Shown: positions 6,214 to 7,417 of the stretch, piece by piece
Position numbering within the stretch: the stretch's first letter is position 1
Layout: each line of letters opens with the position of its first letter
Origin: DASSHC01 sp035693105
GTDB lineage: Bacteria; Chloroflexota; Chloroflexia; Thermomicrobiales; Thermomicrobiaceae
Assembly: GCA_035693105.1 (NCBI GenBank)
Contig: DASSHC010000349.1
Span: 1-7,417, forward strand
Direction of reading: 5' to 3'
Length of the DNA stretch: 7,417 nt
Notes under the pieces: model-generated
What the model was told of the DNA's origin: nothing
What the model saw: the letters and a program-made list of their open reading frames with translations, nothing else
Database searches by the model: none
Made by a program: the position numbers and the translations under genes

Positions 6214-7209
6214 ATGCAGACCCACCGGCTTTCGGCCTGGGATATCGGCTACGTGATCTTGCTGGTGCTATCGATCCCAATCCTGGTGGACGACGCCTTC
6301 AAGGGACTCTGGGGGCAGGTCGCGCTGACGATCATCTTCCTGATCGGCGGCCTGGTGCTGCTGGCCTACAGCTGGCGGCGCAGTGAGACGTTGGGGCCGA
6401 GCTTCGCCTCCGCCCGCGAGGCGCGTCCGCATCAGGGGCGAGCGCACCGTGGGCTGGAGCGCACGCAGACGGGCCGCCCGGCCGACTGGCTGTCGATGGC
6501 GGTCACCTCGGGCTTCATCGCGACCGGGGTGCTGACGTCGATCCTCCTCGTCGCCTACGGCGCGGCCAGCGTGCTCGGCTCGAGCGCGCCCAACGCTACC
6601 CTCTTCGCGCACTGGCTCTGGTCGCTGACGCACAACCCGGCGACGAACGCCGCGCGGGTCAACCTGCCGCTGGCGCTGGTGATCAACTTCGGCGCCGGCA
6701 TCGTCTGGGCGATCATCTACGCCGCGATCTTCGAGCCGCGCCTGCGCGGCTCGGGCTGGGCGCGGGGCCTCCTCTTCGCGCTCCTCCCCTGGCTGATCTC
6801 GATCCTGGTCGTGCTGCCGATTGCCAACGGCGGATTCCTCGGCTTCGGTTTCCACGCCGGCCCGCTGCCGCTGCTGGGCAACCTGATCCTGCACCTGGCC
6901 TACGGCGGCACCCTGGGCGAGATCTACGCCAGTGAGGAGGTGCTGACCGAGGACGGCCAGCCGGCCAGCGCCGCCGAGGCGCGCGAGCTGGACCGCTCGG
7001 AGCGCCTGATCGCGCTCAGCCTGGTGCCGGGCGCGATCGTCGGCTTCGTCCTGGGGCTGGTCGGCAGCGGTGTCTTCGCGCCGGGGGTTGATCCCTGGCT
7101 GGTGGGCGTCTTCGGCGCCATCATCGGTAGCGTTTTCGGCGTGCTGATCGGCTCCTTCGCTGGTCTGACGCCCACCGAACCGGTCGAGCCGCGGGAGCCG
7201 GCGCCATAG
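6214..7209 (+). CDS. Polytopic membrane protein of unknown function with glycine zippers
   Basis: A 331-residue integral membrane protein with about eight hydrophobic segments: roughly 11-27, 36-53, 95-121, 151-173, 184-204, 213-236, 264-288 and 295-317. A polar, Arg-rich linker (54-92) separates the first two helices from the rest, and an acidic soluble loop (239-262) precedes the last two. The middle part (SGFIATGVLTSILL, then NFGAGIVWAIIYA and LHLAYGGTLGEIYA) resembles the loosely defined DUF6789/YagU-type membrane proteins, but I cannot assign a family firmly. The last two helices carry glycines every fourth residue (273, 277, 281; and 301, 305, 309, 313, 317). No transporter, enzyme or sensor motif is visible. 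ATG 6214 follows AAGGAAGGAG by 6 nt, a strong initiation site. The C-terminus is a Pro/Glu-rich tail. It appears monocistronic, with a hairpin after its stop. Confidence 0.8.
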   Translation: MQTHRLSAWDIGYVILLVLSIPILVDDAFKGLWGQVALTIIFLIGGLVLLAYSWRRSETLGPSFASAREARPHQGRAHRGLERTQTGRPADWLSMAVTSGFIATGVLTSILLVAYGAASVLGSSAPNATLFAHWLWSLTHNPATNAARVNLPLALVINFGAGIVWAIIYAAIFEPRLRGSGWARGLLFALLPWLISILVVLPIANGGFLGFGFHAGPLPLLGNLILHLAYGGTLGEIYASEEVLTEDGQPASAAEARELDRSERLIALSLVPGAIVGFVLGLVGSGVFAPGVDPWLVGVFGAIIGSVFGVLIGSFAGLTPTEPVEPREPAP

Positions 7210-7230
7210 GGCCACCACTCCATCACAGCG

Positions 7231-7261
7231 TACCGTCGCCCGCGTGAGGCGAGCGACGGTA
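7231..7261. terminator. Hairpin after the membrane protein gene
   Basis: Positions 7231-7239 pair perfectly with 7253-7261 (9 bp, TACCGTCGC/GCGACGGTA). After one mismatch, 3 more pairs (7241-7243 with 7249-7251) close a 5-nt loop. It begins 22 bp after the TAG of the membrane protein. No T-run follows on the plus strand, so if it is a terminator it is not the classic U-tract kind. Its right arm ends only 10 nt before the next start codon, so a role in that gene's expression is equally possible. Confidence 0.45.
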
Positions 7262-7271
7262 AACTCTACCC

Positions 7272-7417
7272 ATGACAAAGACGCGAACGCTGACCATTGA
7301 GATCGATGCCGAGGAGTACCTGCGACTGGCCCGGGAGGCGGCGCGGCACGGTGTGACGCCGGATTCGCTGGCAGAGCAACTCGTGCGCGCAGGCATCAAC
7401 GACGCCGGCTCCGACCG
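7272..7417 (+). CDS. Partial small ribbon-helix-helix-like protein, cut by window end
   Basis: ATG 7272 opens 48 full codons with no stop before the right edge. The peptide starts with a short strand (RTLTIEID, residues 5-12), then a helix (EEYLRLAREAARHG, 14-27), then TPDSLAEQLVRAGI (29-42). This beta-alpha-alpha order fits a ribbon-helix-helix or antitoxin-like DNA-binding N-terminus, though no specific family is certain. No Shine-Dalgarno is visible. Instead TAAACT at 7260-7265 sits 6 nt before the ATG, as a -10 box would for a leaderless mRNA. The codon pattern (G/C in most third positions) looks like real coding sequence. The partner gene, if any, lies outside the window. Confidence 0.55.
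   Translation, partial: MTKTRTLTIEIDAEEYLRLAREAARHGVTPDSLAEQLVRAGINDAGSD

Noticed and set aside
6268..7278. A 336-codon minus-strand frame opposite the membrane protein
   Set aside because: It is hydrophilic, Arg/Gln/Asp-rich complement of hydrophobic codons, typical of the antisense of a membrane protein gene.
1..7417. tRNA, rRNA, CRISPR array, transposase or phage genes
   Set aside because: I saw no cloverleaf-like sequence, no regularly spaced direct repeats, and no reading frame resembling mobile-element proteins on either strand.

Overview
This is a GC-rich bacterial window of compactly packed metabolic genes. GTG starts occur beside ATG starts, Shine-Dalgarno sequences are strong and purine-rich, and several genes overlap. 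The families present (RidA, nitrilase, Nudix, P-loop kinase, low-specificity threonine aldolase, monoacylglycerol-lipase-like hydrolase, an AttH/CrtC-like protein) and the interspersed palindromic repeat at 628-780 would fit a Chloroflexota genome of the Thermomicrobia type. That placement is an impression from composition and gene style. There is no rRNA or phylogenetic marker here to prove it.

Layout. Positions 1-204 hold a strong GC hairpin at the left edge, then a promoter region. ridA (205-600, +) follows. It converges on nitrilase (808-1749, -), and the 207-bp gap between them is mostly one large imperfect palindrome (628-780). Nitrilase is the downstream member of a two-gene minus-strand unit with a Nudix hydrolase (1742-2206, -); the genes overlap by 8 nt. 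A 110-bp divergent spacer leads to a small P-loop kinase-like gene (2317-2877, +). Its 3' end overlaps tail-to-tail by 41 bp with a threonine aldolase (2837-3880, -). A 118-bp divergent spacer with a recognisable plus-strand promoter separates the aldolase from an alpha/beta hydrolase (3999-4916, +). That hydrolase is coupled by a 4-nt GTGA overlap to an AttH/CrtC-like protein (4913-5962, +). After a 251-bp gap comes a polytopic membrane protein (6214-7209, +) with glycine zippers near its C-terminus. The right edge has a hairpin and the first 48 codons of a small ribbon-helix-helix-like protein (7272 to the end).

How the genes work together. Two units look functionally linked by overlap. The Nudix plus nitrilase pair has no obvious shared pathway. 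The lipase-like hydrolase plus AttH/CrtC-like pair suggests handling of a hydrophobic or lipid substrate. RidA (imine/enamine clearance) and threonine aldolase (PLP chemistry, glycine formation) are housekeeping-type amino-acid enzymes that do not share a transcript here. I see no phage genes, transposase, CRISPR array, toxin-antitoxin pair, biosynthetic cluster, tRNA or rRNA. I do not find convincing evidence for a wholly new multi-gene system. The points most worth a second look are the 153-bp palindromic element, the coupled hydrolase/AttH-like pair, and the zipper-bearing membrane protein.
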